From Peribacillus loiseleuriae (lineage in GTDB: Bacteria > Bacillota > Bacilli > Bacillales > DSM-1321), in the NCBI RefSeq assembly GCF_001183985.1, contig NZ_LFZW01000001.1, positions 3,586,059 to 3,650,058 of the forward strand: a DNA stretch of 64,000 nt, read 5' to 3'. Position numbers and translations under genes: made by a program. Below the pieces are notes generated by a model. The model worked only from the letters and a program-made list of their open reading frames with translations. It searched no databases and was not told the origin of the DNA. Of this stretch, positions 9,351 to 17,580 are shown piece by piece. Each line of letters opens with the position of its first letter. The first letter of the stretch is position 1.

Positions 9351-10211
9351 TTAATTTTTCAAATCATTTCTACTCATCCAAATATATAGACATGAAGCTA
9401 ACAATCCAAAGAAACTCATAAATAAAGCAATGGCAGCGGCTTTTCCTACTTGAAATGCCGAAAAAGCAAATGTATAGGCATAGGTACTTAACATTTCAGT
9501 AGAATGTGATGGACCTCCACCAGTTAATAAGTAAACATAATCAAAGGTAAGGAAAGAGAAGATAATAATCATCACAAACATTATATTGAACGTAGGCCTA
9601 ATACTAGGAAAATACACATATCTAAAAATTTGCCAACCATTGCAACCTTCTAAGTAAGCGGCTTCAATTTGTTCAGCAGGAGTTTGCCGAAGTGCAGCTA
9701 AATAAATGACCGTTAGGAAACCCCAATAATGCCAAATGTCCACTGACGCTACTGCATATAACGCTGTATTGACCGATGATAACGGAGATTCAATTGGAAT
9801 TCCAATTTCTTTTAGGTATCCAATTACTCCTGAAACCGGATTGAAGATAATATTCAGCCATAAAATTGCATTTGTAGTTGGTGCTAATATATAAGGAAAG
9901 AGGAAGATTAATTGATAGGCACTCTTACTTTTTTTTCTTTTTAGTAACATCATTGCCGTTAGTAGTCCTATTACAATCGGAACTGTTACGAACATTAATG
10001 TCCACTTTGCATTATTTAACAACGCCTTCCAAAATATGCCATCTACAAATAATTCATTAAAATTTTGAATACCGACAAAATTTGGCGTTGTTGAAACTCC
10101 ATTCCAGTCGGTAAAAGCAACGATTACCGTTAATAATCCAGGGATAAATACTATTAATATACTAATTAGTAATGCTGGGGATATTAGAAAATAATTGACT
10201 GTATTTCTCAT
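9351..10211 (-). CDS. Carbohydrate ABC transporter permease, MalF type (operon 1)
   Basis: A 286-residue permease that forms the channel with the MalG-type subunit. The first hydrophobic segment is YFLISPALLISILIVFIPG. The EAA loop reads EQIEAAYLEGCNGWQIFRYVYFPSIRP, and the LTGGGPSHSTEMLSTYAY stretch is typical of MalF/UgpA family members. The start is placed at ATG 10211 because GAGGGGT lies 8 nt before it; the frame stays open to 10262, but that stretch has no ribosome site and runs into a hairpin (10245-10284). It is separated from its binding-protein gene by that hairpin. Confidence 0.9.
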   Translation of the reverse strand: MRNTVNYFLISPALLISILIVFIPGLLTVIVAFTDWNGVSTTPNFVGIQNFNELFVDGIFWKALLNNAKWTLMFVTVPIVIGLLTAMMLLKRKKSKSAYQLIFLFPYILAPTTNAILWLNIIFNPVSGVIGYLKEIGIPIESPLSSVNTALYAVASVDIWHYWGFLTVIYLAALRQTPAEQIEAAYLEGCNGWQIFRYVYFPSIRPTFNIMFVMIIIFSFLTFDYVYLLTGGGPSHSTEMLSTYAYTFAFSAFQVGKAAAIALFMSFFGLLASCLYIWMSRNDLKN

Positions 10212-10244
10212 CAGCAATGACCCCTCTCTACTTCCATTAGGATA

Positions 10245-10284
10245 AAAATGGGACGATTTCAAATAAATTCGAGTGTCCCATTTT
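10245..10284 (-). promoter_or_regulatory. Hairpin between binding-protein and permease genes (operon 1)
   Basis: A perfect 10-bp stem, AAAATGGGAC at 10245-10254 and GTCCCATTTT at 10275-10284, with a 20-nt loop. On the transcribed (minus) strand it follows the lipoprotein stop codon by 6 bp and has T residues after the stem. It may be a partial terminator or an mRNA-stabilising element that keeps binding-protein levels above permease levels. Confidence 0.7.
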
Positions 10285-10290
10285 CTATTG

Positions 10291-11637
10291 TTACTCAGAA
10301 GGTTTTGGTATCGGTGGTACTAAGCCTTTTTCTTTTTCTTTATCAAACTCTACTTGCACTTTCTTCATTAACTCTGTACTAGTCATTTGTTCATTCCAAA
10401 TCGATTCAATATCTAGGAAAATTTGTTGTGTTGCTGGTGGTAAGAATACACCTGTATAATAACCAAAGTGACCTTTATTTACACCATCCACCATATTTTT
10501 TATTGTTTCAGCGTATGCTTTTGACAATTCTGGCATGTCGCTAGTATCAATTTGCAGATCTTTTAAAGGAATCCCCCAATAACCAGGCCATGTTTTCGTC
10601 ATTTCATTCATAAACTCATTAGTCATCATAGTATCTAGAATCTTTGCTGCTTCATCTTTGTGTTTTGATTGTGCATTAATGGATAACGTTGCTGTGACAC
10701 CTAATGTATAATAAGGATCATTTGTTTGATGATCTTTAGTTGGAAAAGCCATAAATCCTAAATCTTTCGCCTTGTCTCCTGAAAAGGATTGAGCGGCAAA
10801 TTGGTATACTAAAGAGGGGCCAAAGAAAAATGGAGCCTTTTCATCAGCTAATAACTGGGTTGATTCATTAAATGTAAGGTTTGTATAATCTTTTCCTGCT
10901 AAATAGCCTTTTTTATACCATTTCGCTGAAGTATCTAACGCGGCAATAATTGCAGGGTCTGTCCATTTAGTCGTTCCAGTCAAGGCTTCATAAACTTTTT
11001 CACCACCAGCAAAATGGGTAAGAAACAGTGATGAATAATTTTCGTTAACTGGCTTCCATCCCTTGTTTCCTGTTACAGAGGCATACATCCCTTTTTCGAT
11101 TGCCTCATCCATAATTCTTTCTAATTCTTCGACAGTTTTTGGTTCAGGCCAATTATTATCTTTTAAAACCTTTTTATTATAAAAAATACCAACCGTGTTC
11201 AAAGAATTTCCTAAGCTATAAAGACTACCATTCACAGTACCAGATTCATAGATAGGATCTAAGATTCTATCTTTCCAACCATATTTTTCAGCATACTTGT
11301 CTAAATTTTCAATTCTCCCAGCCTCTGCTAACGGAATGACAAATGATGGACCTGAACCGTATACAATATCTGGACCCTTACCTGAAGAAAGGGCTACTGA
11401 AATATCTTTATCAACTGAATTTCTATATTCAATCTTTAATTCATATTCATTTTGCGATTTATTGTATTTATCAATTAATACTTTCTTTAGGGTTTCTTGA
11501 TGTTCAGGAGGCGCTCCCCAGAACCACATAGTTATGATTTCTTTTCCATCTGCTGTTGTTTTACTATCGTTTGAACACCCAGCGAATATTACCATCACCA
11601 AGAATATTGTAACTAAGCCAACTAATTTCTTTTTCAT
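10291..11637 (-). CDS. Extracellular sugar-type solute-binding lipoprotein (operon 1)
   Basis: A 448-residue family-1 (MalE/UgpB-like) binding protein. The signal peptide (1-20) ends in the lipobox IFAGC, giving a lipid-anchored Cys at 21 on the outer face of the membrane. Typical family text is IITMWFWGAPPEHQETLKKV and the late ALSSGKGPDIVYGSGPS region. It delivers the substrate to the two permeases downstream. The ATG has GGAGGTAGACCA upstream. The nearest operon template known to me is FrlO, which binds fructosamines; ligand specificity cannot be read from the sequence. Confidence 0.9.
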   Translation of the reverse strand: MKKKLVGLVTIFLVMVIFAGCSNDSKTTADGKEIITMWFWGAPPEHQETLKKVLIDKYNKSQNEYELKIEYRNSVDKDISVALSSGKGPDIVYGSGPSFVIPLAEAGRIENLDKYAEKYGWKDRILDPIYESGTVNGSLYSLGNSLNTVGIFYNKKVLKDNNWPEPKTVEELERIMDEAIEKGMYASVTGNKGWKPVNENYSSLFLTHFAGGEKVYEALTGTTKWTDPAIIAALDTSAKWYKKGYLAGKDYTNLTFNESTQLLADEKAPFFFGPSLVYQFAAQSFSGDKAKDLGFMAFPTKDHQTNDPYYTLGVTATLSINAQSKHKDEAAKILDTMMTNEFMNEMTKTWPGYWGIPLKDLQIDTSDMPELSKAYAETIKNMVDGVNKGHFGYYTGVFLPPATQQIFLDIESIWNEQMTSTELMKKVQVEFDKEKEKGLVPPIPKPSE

Positions 11638-11652
11638 TGGTCTACCTCCATT

Positions 11653-12060
11653 TTATCTGTCTGATTGAACCTTCACGAAATATTCTCTATTTCTAGGTCC
11701 ATCGAATTCTAGAAAATAGATTCCTTGAGAATGTCCAAGTAATAAGTCACTATTCGCTATGATTAAGCTCATTGAAACACCTATTAATGAAGATTTAACA
11801 TGACCCGCTGCATCTTGTGGAGTATCATGTTGATGCTTAAAGTCAATTCTCGTTGGAACGATTCTTCGTATTTCATCTTGTAAATCTTCTAATCCCCTTG
11901 GGTCCCAATATGAAGTAATGGTTAAGCCCGCCGTTGTATGTGGCGTATAAATGACGCATGTCCCACTTTCTACACCACTATTTTTAACAAATTCAACAAT
12001 CTCATCGTTTAGTTTGATTACATCATGTTCTTTAGTTCGCAACGTAAAATTTTTCAGCAT
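11653..12060 (-). CDS. YjbQ/UPF0047 family protein
   Basis: A 135-residue, single-domain cytoplasmic protein of the YjbQ family. The hallmark regions are present: TCVIYTPHTTAGLTI (about 36-50), DVIKLNDEIVEFV, HVKSSLIGVSMSLII and the C-terminal LGHSQGIYFLEFDGPR with conserved His and Glu. Members have weak thiamine-phosphate-synthase side activity in E. coli, and their true role is unclear. A member embedded in a sugar-import operon, 16 bp before the binding-protein gene, is unusual and hints at a role in handling a reactive or phosphorylated substrate. Ribosome site GAGGA lies before the ATG at 12060. Confidence 0.85.
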   Translation of the reverse strand: MLKNFTLRTKEHDVIKLNDEIVEFVKNSGVESGTCVIYTPHTTAGLTITSYWDPRGLEDLQDEIRRIVPTRIDFKHQHDTPQDAAGHVKSSLIGVSMSLIIANSDLLLGHSQGIYFLEFDGPRNREYFVKVQSDR

Positions 12061-12082
12061 TAGTAAATCCTCTTTTCATTTC

Positions 12083-13219
12083 TTATTTTACAATGATTTC
12101 ACTATTTTTAACGGCATTTCCATGTTGAGCAAATGACCAATTATCTTTACATCCCCTACCATCTTCTTCACCGATCATGTTCGCAATATAGCCACTCAGC
12201 AAGGCTAATGGAACGAATTGTGTTAAAGGAATCGAAATAGGGTACTTTGATATCGGTGTTCCTATTACCGTGCAACCTTCTGCAAATGCTTTTTCCTTTA
12301 GATCTGAAATAACTAATGTTGGACGGCCGAGTTCAAGCGAATAGTTGATGGTTTCTATTGCTCGAGACAAACTGGGATTTGTAGAATTGGCTATCATTAC
12401 TGTTCCAATTTTCGAAAAGTTTCTCATAAAGAAATTCAGATGTAACCACTCTTCCGTGTTAATGTGCATCGCATACTTCCCTACAGCTTCAAATATCTTT
12501 GCGTGTCCATACCATGCTGTGGCATAATCAAAACCTGAACCTACAAAATCAAACGCTTCCATTTCGGACCATTCCAAAGCGAGTGCTAATGTTTTACTAT
12601 CCATGGAAGTAAGTGATTCTTCTAGTAGATCCGCTTGTGTTAAAATGTCTTTTCTATAATCCATAGCAACATCCATCGTGTATTTCCCTCTAACCTCACC
12701 AATTCTAATGGCTATTAAAAGCAGTGATAGGACTGACACTAAATAACTGCGGACCCCCGGGCTTGATTCGAATTTTGGAATATCTAAATCTAATGTCTTT
12801 TTCGCAGTTTTTCCAAGATAAGAGTCTTTATTAGATGTTATTCCAATTGTATAGGCACCATATTTATTCGCACGTTCTACTGATTCACCTACTCTTGCTA
12901 CTGTACCAGAATGGCTGACTGCAAAAATAAATGGGTTATTTGGGGAATTTCCTAATTGATTTTCCGCATACAATCTACTTAAATCAATGGATGTTACGAC
13001 TTCAGTTGGGATACCTGTTAATAGTTCAAAGATGTGTTTTGTCGCTAATCCTGCCGCGAAAGAATCTCCACATCCTGTAATCACAATCTTTTGAATGGCA
13101 AAGATTTCAGGAGTGGTTAATAGCTTTCTTGTTTTAGGCTCTAAATCCTCATATTGTTCTTTTAATAATTTAGGTAAACTAAACACTTGGTTTCTCATTG
13201 CATTATCATAATCTCGCAT
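12083..13219 (-). CDS. SIS-domain sugar isomerase/deglycase (FrlB/AgaS/GlmS-like)
   Basis: A 378-residue protein with two SIS (phosphosugar-binding) domains. The first has VITGCGDSFAAGLATKHIFE (about 46-65) and FAVSHSGTVARV (about 99-110); the second starts near DFVGSGFDYATAWYGHAKIFE with EEWLHLNFF, matching the catalytic Glu/His region of FrlB and GlmS isomerase domains. No N-terminal amidotransferase domain. Such enzymes deglycate 6-phosphofructosamines or isomerise amino sugar phosphates. It is the first gene of the operon, divergent from the GntR regulator, exactly as frlB is arranged next to frlR. GGAGGGTGACTT precedes the ATG. Confidence 0.8.
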   Translation of the reverse strand: MRDYDNAMRNQVFSLPKLLKEQYEDLEPKTRKLLTTPEIFAIQKIVITGCGDSFAAGLATKHIFELLTGIPTEVVTSIDLSRLYAENQLGNSPNNPFIFAVSHSGTVARVGESVERANKYGAYTIGITSNKDSYLGKTAKKTLDLDIPKFESSPGVRSYLVSVLSLLLIAIRIGEVRGKYTMDVAMDYRKDILTQADLLEESLTSMDSKTLALALEWSEMEAFDFVGSGFDYATAWYGHAKIFEAVGKYAMHINTEEWLHLNFFMRNFSKIGTVMIANSTNPSLSRAIETINYSLELGRPTLVISDLKEKAFAEGCTVIGTPISKYPISIPLTQFVPLALLSGYIANMIGEEDGRGCKDNWSFAQHGNAVKNSEIIVK

Positions 13220-13248
13220 AAGTCACCCTCCATTCACATATTTTTAAC

Positions 13249-13276
13249 TTGTATTAACATTAACACAACCATACAA
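13249..13276. promoter_or_regulatory. Candidate GntR operator, operon side
   Basis: Half-sites TTGTAT (13249-13254) and ATACAA (13271-13276) are inverted with a 16-bp gap. The right part, AACCATACAA (13267-13276), recurs exactly at 13365-13374 near the regulator gene. It lies about 30-57 bp upstream of the SIS gene start. HutC/TreR-type regulators are known to use TTGTATATACAA-like sites; assignment to this regulator is inferred. Confidence 0.45.
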
Positions 13277-13354
13277 TAATTATCAATCCAAATATTTTAT
13301 TTTTTCAAATTGATCAGTAAACTTTGAATTTATTTCATAATCATTTACAATCAA

Positions 13355-13374
13355 TTGTATATATAACCATACAA
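13355..13374. promoter_or_regulatory. Candidate GntR operator, regulator side
   Basis: TTGTAT at 13355-13360 and ATACAA at 13369-13374 form an inverted repeat with an 8-bp gap, 24 bp before the GTG start of the GntR gene. With the partner site at 13249-13276 it brackets the divergent promoter region, which fits autoregulation plus control of the operon. Confidence 0.5.
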
Positions 13375-13398
13375 CTATATGAAAAAGGGGATTATGTG

Positions 13399-14154
13399 GT
13401 GTACACTAATCGAATATCTATCGACAAAGATTCGCCTGTACCAATTTATCATCAGGTTGCAACTAATATAAGAGAACGTATTATGAAGAATGAATGGAAA
13501 GAATATGAAAAGATACCTTCAGAAGCAAAACTAACAGAGGAATATGACATTAGTCGTGTTACATTAAGACAGGCTTTAGAGGAATTGAAAAGAGAAGGAA
13601 TTATTAATAAAATTCAAGGTAAAGGCGTTTTTGTTAAATATAACCCGAAACCTTTCGTTCATGATTTCAGTTTACCAACTGCATTAAATGCTAAGCTAGA
13701 ACAGAGTGGGAATAATATTATTCCAGTACTATTAACATCTTCTATGTGTGGACCTATTCCTCATGTGAATGAATGTTTAAAAATATCTGAAGAGGAAAAT
13801 TTAATTTATATTAAACGCCTATTTGTATTCAATAACAAACCTATTGGACTTAATAGATCGTGGTTAGCTGACTCAATGGTTCCTAAAATACTAGATAAAC
13901 CGTTAATAGGTAACCACCTAAGTACAACTCTTTCAATAAACTATAATCTAACACCTGTAAATATTGAAAATTCTATACAGTCCATCATTCCAAATGCAGC
14001 AGACATGAAGCTATTAAATGTTCAATACACTGTCCCTGCAACTTTTCTAAAGAGTATTTCCTACTTAATTGATCAAAATCCATTAGAATATTCAGAAACA
14101 ATATGGTTAGGTGATAGTGTAAAATTCACTTTTAATACAAATACAATGCAATGA
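13399..14154 (+). CDS. GntR-family (HutC subfamily) transcriptional regulator
   Basis: About 251 residues. The N-terminal winged helix reads PVPIYHQVATNIRERI then KIPSEAKLTEEYDISRVTLRQALEEL and ends in GIINKIQGKGVFV. The C-terminal half (about 90-250) is a UTRA effector domain (IKRLFVFNNKPIGLNRSWLA, PLEYSETIWLGDSVKF). UTRA domains usually bind a phosphorylated sugar made by the regulated pathway. Start: tandem GTGs at 13396 and 13399 follow AAAGGGG (13385-13390); 13399 has the better 8-nt spacing, while an ATG far upstream at 13324 has no ribosome site and would include the operator. It probably represses the divergent operon until inducer is present. Confidence 0.88.
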   Translation: MYTNRISIDKDSPVPIYHQVATNIRERIMKNEWKEYEKIPSEAKLTEEYDISRVTLRQALEELKREGIINKIQGKGVFVKYNPKPFVHDFSLPTALNAKLEQSGNNIIPVLLTSSMCGPIPHVNECLKISEEENLIYIKRLFVFNNKPIGLNRSWLADSMVPKILDKPLIGNHLSTTLSINYNLTPVNIENSIQSIIPNAADMKLLNVQYTVPATFLKSISYLIDQNPLEYSETIWLGDSVKFTFNTNTMQ

Positions 14155-14556
14155 TGCAAATTGGAAACTCCTAAAGTCCAATAAATTTGGACTATACTTC
14201 GCTTCATCAGAACCATCGGATCACAAGTAATAGGACGGTGTTAAGTGAATATCTAAGGAATGAAAGGTATTTCATATTCCCAGAAAATTTTCAATTTATG
14301 ATTTAATAAAGATAGAATGCAAAGGACTTGGCTTATACCGTATGACTGCTATTCATCAAAGAATAACCATCCTTCCTACGGCCATCTGAAAGAATTTGAC
14401 GAATGTGAAAATGGAATTTATTCTAACTCTCTCGTTCACCCACAAATAAATTTGAGCATCTTTCTATATCACGTTCGCCAAATTGCACCTTGTTTTGTGA
14501 AGAGCAAACTTTGGGTAGTTGATTAACGTTCTGAGCGGATATCGAGGAAATACAAG
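14155..14556. other. Non-coding spacer after GntR gene
   Basis: No supported gene. A short inverted repeat, AGTCCAA at about 14174 and TTGGACT at about 14189, could be a weak terminator for the GntR gene but lacks a clear T-run. A 69-codon plus-strand open frame at 14317 has no ribosome site or family features and is not called. Confidence 0.4.
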
Positions 14557-14590
14557 AAAAAACCTATGCAGCTGTGTGCATAGGTTTTTT
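14557..14590 (-). terminator. Intrinsic terminator of the DJ-1/PfpI gene
   Basis: A perfect 14-bp stem, AAAAAACCTATGCA (14557-14570) and its complement (14577-14590), with loop GCTGTG. A T-run on the minus strand makes it a strong terminator 35 bp after the stop at 14625. It is probably bidirectional. Confidence 0.9.
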
Positions 14591-14624
14591 TGAATAAACA
14601 TCATATAAAAGCAATGATCGGATT

Positions 14625-15149
14625 TTACTTTCCTTCCAATACGTTAATAAACTCTCGTAAATAATCCGGCAGATCTGGTGGACGGCGACTTGAGATGAGA
14701 TGTCCGTCTGTAATAACCGGTTCGTCATACCAATTGGCACCCGCATTTTCCATATCGTCTTTAATACCCGGTGTACTTGTTACATTTTTGCCTTGCAAAA
14801 TTTTAGCAGAGATCAATACCCAGCCTGCATGACAGATTTGGCCAATCGGTTTTTCATTGGCATCCATTTCTTGGATTAATGAAATCACTTCAGGGAACCT
14901 TCTGATTTTATCTGGTGCCCAGCCTCCTGGTACAAGAATGGCATCATAATCTTCTGGATTGACGTCACCATATGCCAAATCAGATTCTGCTGGCACACCG
15001 TATTTTCCAATATATGTCTCATTCGCCACTTCACCAGCCAGATGGACAATCGCTCCCTCTTCTCGAAGTCTAAGAATCGGATACCAAAGCTCTAAATCTT
15101 CACATTCATGATGAACCAAACTAATAACTTTCTTTCCTTCTAATCGCAT
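14625..15149 (-). CDS. DJ-1/PfpI family protein (class I glutamine-amidotransferase-like)
   Basis: A 174-residue single-domain cytoplasmic protein, the normal length for PfpI/YfkM-like members. The nucleophile elbow is QICHAGWVLISA (about 104-115) with the conserved Cys, and an acidic residue at YGVPAESDL corresponds to the Glu contacting that Cys. PEDYDAILVPGGWAPD is the classical beta-strand before the elbow. Family members act as deglycases, chaperone-like stress proteins or proteases; which applies is not visible. The start at ATG 15149 follows GGGAGG by 7 nt; the frame is open upstream to 15272 but without a ribosome site. Single-gene unit. Confidence 0.85.
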   Translation of the reverse strand: MRLEGKKVISLVHHECEDLELWYPILRLREEGAIVHLAGEVANETYIGKYGVPAESDLAYGDVNPEDYDAILVPGGWAPDKIRRFPEVISLIQEMDANEKPIGQICHAGWVLISAKILQGKNVTSTPGIKDDMENAGANWYDEPVITDGHLISSRRPPDLPDYLREFINVLEGK

Positions 15150-15541
15150 ATGACAACCTCCCTTTCTAGTTCTTATTACTATTTTACACCATTTTGAATT
15201 TTTTCGCTTGAACAAGTTAACTTTTCGGGTGAATGACAAATCCGCTTTAGATAAACTTGCAAATAATTCCATTTCTGACTAGCACACTTAAAACGACTGT
15301 AGCTAGCTAACGTAAGGCCTAGTTAATTTTTTATCCCAAAAAATCCACCGACCTTACAAAATAGCCCAACCGCTCTAGCTTCGTAAAAGGATTGAATCAC
15401 TTCCAATAAAGAGGTCAAATTACAAAAAAACATAATCTAACCCCTTTTCAAGTAGTTATATCCCTCAATTGTGCCTATTCCTACATCAAGCTGACTCGTT
15501 CTCCATGATTCATCTGCTAGTGGTGAAAATATAGATTTCCC
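15150..15541. other. Intergenic region without visible genes
   Basis: Contains the presumed promoter of the DJ-1/PfpI gene and AT-rich sequence. I see no repeat, RNA structure or coding signal here. Confidence 0.4.
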
Positions 15542-15685
15542 TTACACCTCTATAATAATTTCCTGGAGTTTTAAAGACAACTCTTCTATTAACTCACTGA
15601 CTGTTAGATTCCCCTCCGATTCTCCTTTTTCAAAAGCTTCTTTGAGAATGTGATAAAAATCTTCCTTTGCTATACTTGCATTCAT
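15542..15685 (-). CDS. Small acidic protein of 47 residues, unknown
   Basis: A 47-codon frame starting ATG at 15685 with GAGGGAG 8 nt upstream, ending TAA at 15542-15544. The translation starts MNASIAKEDFYHILKEAFEK and continues GESEGNLTVSELIEELS, then a short hydrophobic C-terminus. It is rich in Glu/Lys, predicted all helical, with no membrane segment or cysteine. The good ribosome site and protein-like composition support a real gene. Function unknown, and I do not recognise a family. Confidence 0.55.
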   Translation of the reverse strand: MNASIAKEDFYHILKEAFEKGESEGNLTVSELIEELSLKLQEIIIEV

Positions 15686-16303
15686 GATTTATTCTCCCTC
15701 GTATATGTACGAAAAAGATGTCCCAGAAGGATCTGACTCTCGATACACCGTTTACTTTCACTTAATATAAACAGGTATATAGTCGTTTGGGGCGCCCTCT
15801 TCTCATTTCATAAGAAACTGGAATATTGTTCTTACACGTTCGCCAGCCCAATTCCCTACATATAATACTCGTTCCAAAAACTAGAAGAAAACAATTAACA
15901 ATCAAATCCTATGATTCAGTTATTTTACCATTTTATCATAATTGCCTAAGCACTCACTTTAAAATTTTTCGACAAGATTCGGGTGATATAACAAGAAACC
16001 TCTACTTTAATAGTCATGTACCCCTACAGCCCCCATCATAACCATGAATAATATGGAAAAAATATCAGAACAAAATTAGATAAAGTTCGAGCCATTGGTA
16101 CCGCTCTGATCAAGATTGGAGCCGGAATCGAGATATACGAACGAGAACCGGAACATTACGACCAAAACAAATTTTATCCATCCAGAATATTACGATGCAA
16201 AAGAGCCTTATGATTTCTTCTATATAACCCAAGCCGTTACTTCCATCCCATATTCAAAAAAAGAACTGACCAGTAACTACACCTCTGATCAGTCTTCTTA
16301 TTC
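15686..16303. other. Intergenic region with degenerate repeats
   Basis: About 600 bp with no convincing gene; short plus-strand frames at 15826 and 16116 lack ribosome sites. The segment 16085-16160 belongs to a degenerate GCCGG repeat family listed separately. Confidence 0.4.
16085..16160. repeat. Degenerate GAGCCGGAATC-type repeat, copy A
   Basis: Contains TTCGAGCC, GGAGCCGGAATCGAGATA and CGAGAACCGGAAC, imperfect units that resemble those at 37373-37440 and 53981-54060. Unit length is irregular here. Non-coding and of unknown role. Confidence 0.45.
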
Positions 16304-16555
16304 CTATTCTTTTTTCGTTGCCACAACCTCAGAAATATAAGCCTCGACATTTTCTACCTGTTCCTCTGTCAATAAATCCTCAGACGCCGGCATCGTTGTT
16401 CCACCTGTATGAACTTTTTCAAGTACGTCAACATGTGCAACAGGCTTTTCTTTTTCTTTTGGTGAAGATAGATAAACACAAAGAATAGCTATTATTAAGA
16501 AAATACCAAATAAACCTGCAATAACAATCGCCTTTGTTTGTTTACTATCCAACAC
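16304..16555 (-). CDS. Small membrane-anchored protein with heme-less cytochrome-c-like tail
   Basis: An 83-residue protein. Residues about 10-31 (AIVIAGLFGIFLIIAILCVYL) form one transmembrane helix. The outer part, from about 40 on, reads VDVLEKVHTGGTTMPASEDL then LTEEQVENVEAYISEVVATK. This matches the C-terminal half of small cytochromes c551 (loop with the distal Met in a GxxMP setting, then the last helix), but there is no CxxCH heme site. It is either a truncated cytochrome that kept its anchor or a protein that reuses the fold. Start is probably TTG 16555 after AGGTG. It is a single gene. Confidence 0.55.
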   Translation of the reverse strand: MLDSKQTKAIVIAGLFGIFLIIAILCVYLSSPKEKEKPVAHVDVLEKVHTGGTTMPASEDLLTEEQVENVEAYISEVVATKKE

Positions 16556-16843
16556 GACACCTACTTTCTTAGATATTCCCTTCCTTGACTTAATTATATT
16601 GTGAGTATTCCGTTAAATTCCTTTTCCGTGCAATTTCCCCTATATAAATAACTCAAGACACCAGGCACCATCCAGAATTATGGGAAAATTTTCAGATTTG
16701 CACATCCAAGCGAATAGAAACACAAAAATACAAATAGCCTATATCTGTCTCTAAATTTTCGGGTGGTAACCCAGAGATTGCACATCTAATTAAGCCGCTC
16801 CCCTAGTGTGAGTAGCAAACCCGTTTTGATTATCAGCAAATAC
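16556..16843. other. Intergenic spacer
   Basis: No gene seen. A CAGGCACC motif near 16669 resembles one next to the 27-bp repeats at 59950 and may be a remnant of a repeat element. Confidence 0.3.
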
Positions 16844-16892
16844 AAAAAAGTAACTTTCCCATAGCTTAAGTCTAATGGAAAGTTACTTTTTT
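16844..16892 (-). terminator. Intrinsic terminator of the sucrose operon
   Basis: A 16-bp stem: AAAAAAGTAACTTTCC at 16844-16859 and its complement at 16877-16892, with a 17-nt loop and T-run on either strand. It lies 55 bp after the stop of the DUF624 gene. Confidence 0.9.
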
Positions 16893-16947
16893 ATTATTTG
16901 CGAATAACGATTGTTAACATTTTACTTAACTAACTTTTATTAATCTA

Positions 16948-17565
16948 TCAACAAGAAGCAGATTTATACTCTATTATCGATTCTACTTTTAGAAAAACAT
17001 GTGTGGCAAACCTGAATGTTACCATCGTTAGTGGAACAAATATGACTAATATTCCGATTGGGGCATAAAAGATTATAAGTCCCGCTGCAATCCACATAAG
17101 GATAATTGCAATGGCTGTTTTCACATCCCATAAGGAAAAAATAAATGCTTGTTTAATAGATGCTAACCCTTTTGATTCATAATGAACGAGAATAGGAAAT
17201 AAGAGTGTACTGATCATCAAATAAAGAATAATGACGATTGCTGTTATTGCAATGAAGATCACTTTAGATTCACTTTGGATTTGTAAAAAAAAGATTACAT
17301 CTATTAGCAAAATAACCCCTAAAAAAATCCATGTCGTCCCAACCAAAAACCCTTGTTTCAGATATTTTTGATATTCATAAAAAAAGCAACGGACCACACT
17401 TTCCTCTTTGTTCAAATGCCATCTTCTTATGACTCCCGTCAAAGCTACAGTCGAAGGCCCTATCGTGATAATCGGGATTGAACAAGTCAACCAAAGAAGA
17501 TTCAATAAAATGATATTGCTACCCGTTTTTAAAAACGCTGCAGTTTTTCCTTCCCAAAGATTCAT
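16948..17565 (-). CDS. DUF624/YesL family membrane protein
   Basis: A 205-residue integral membrane protein with about five hydrophobic segments, e.g. NIILLNLLWLTCSIPIITIGPS near the N-terminus, which is the DUF624 signature, and a second block IAIILMWIAAGLIIFYAPIGILVIF. YesL-like proteins are commonly encoded with CUT1 sugar importers and YesMN two-component systems in Bacillus, probably as accessory or regulatory membrane factors; the exact function is unknown. GGGATTATTTAA precedes the ATG. It is the last gene of the sucrose operon, 15 bp after GH32. Confidence 0.85.
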   Translation of the reverse strand: MNLWEGKTAAFLKTGSNIILLNLLWLTCSIPIITIGPSTVALTGVIRRWHLNKEESVVRCFFYEYQKYLKQGFLVGTTWIFLGVILLIDVIFFLQIQSESKVIFIAITAIVIILYLMISTLLFPILVHYESKGLASIKQAFIFSLWDVKTAIAIILMWIAAGLIIFYAPIGILVIFVPLTMVTFRFATHVFLKVESIIEYKSASC

Positions 17566-17580
17566 TTAAATAATCCCTTC

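Noticed and set aside
1421..13219. Pseudouridine or plain ribose operon
   Set aside because: No pseudouridine glycosidase and no RbsABC-type importer here; the CUT1 importer with SIS and ADP-ribosylglycohydrolases fits neither.
14317..14526. 69-codon plus-strand frame
   Set aside because: No ribosome site and no family features.
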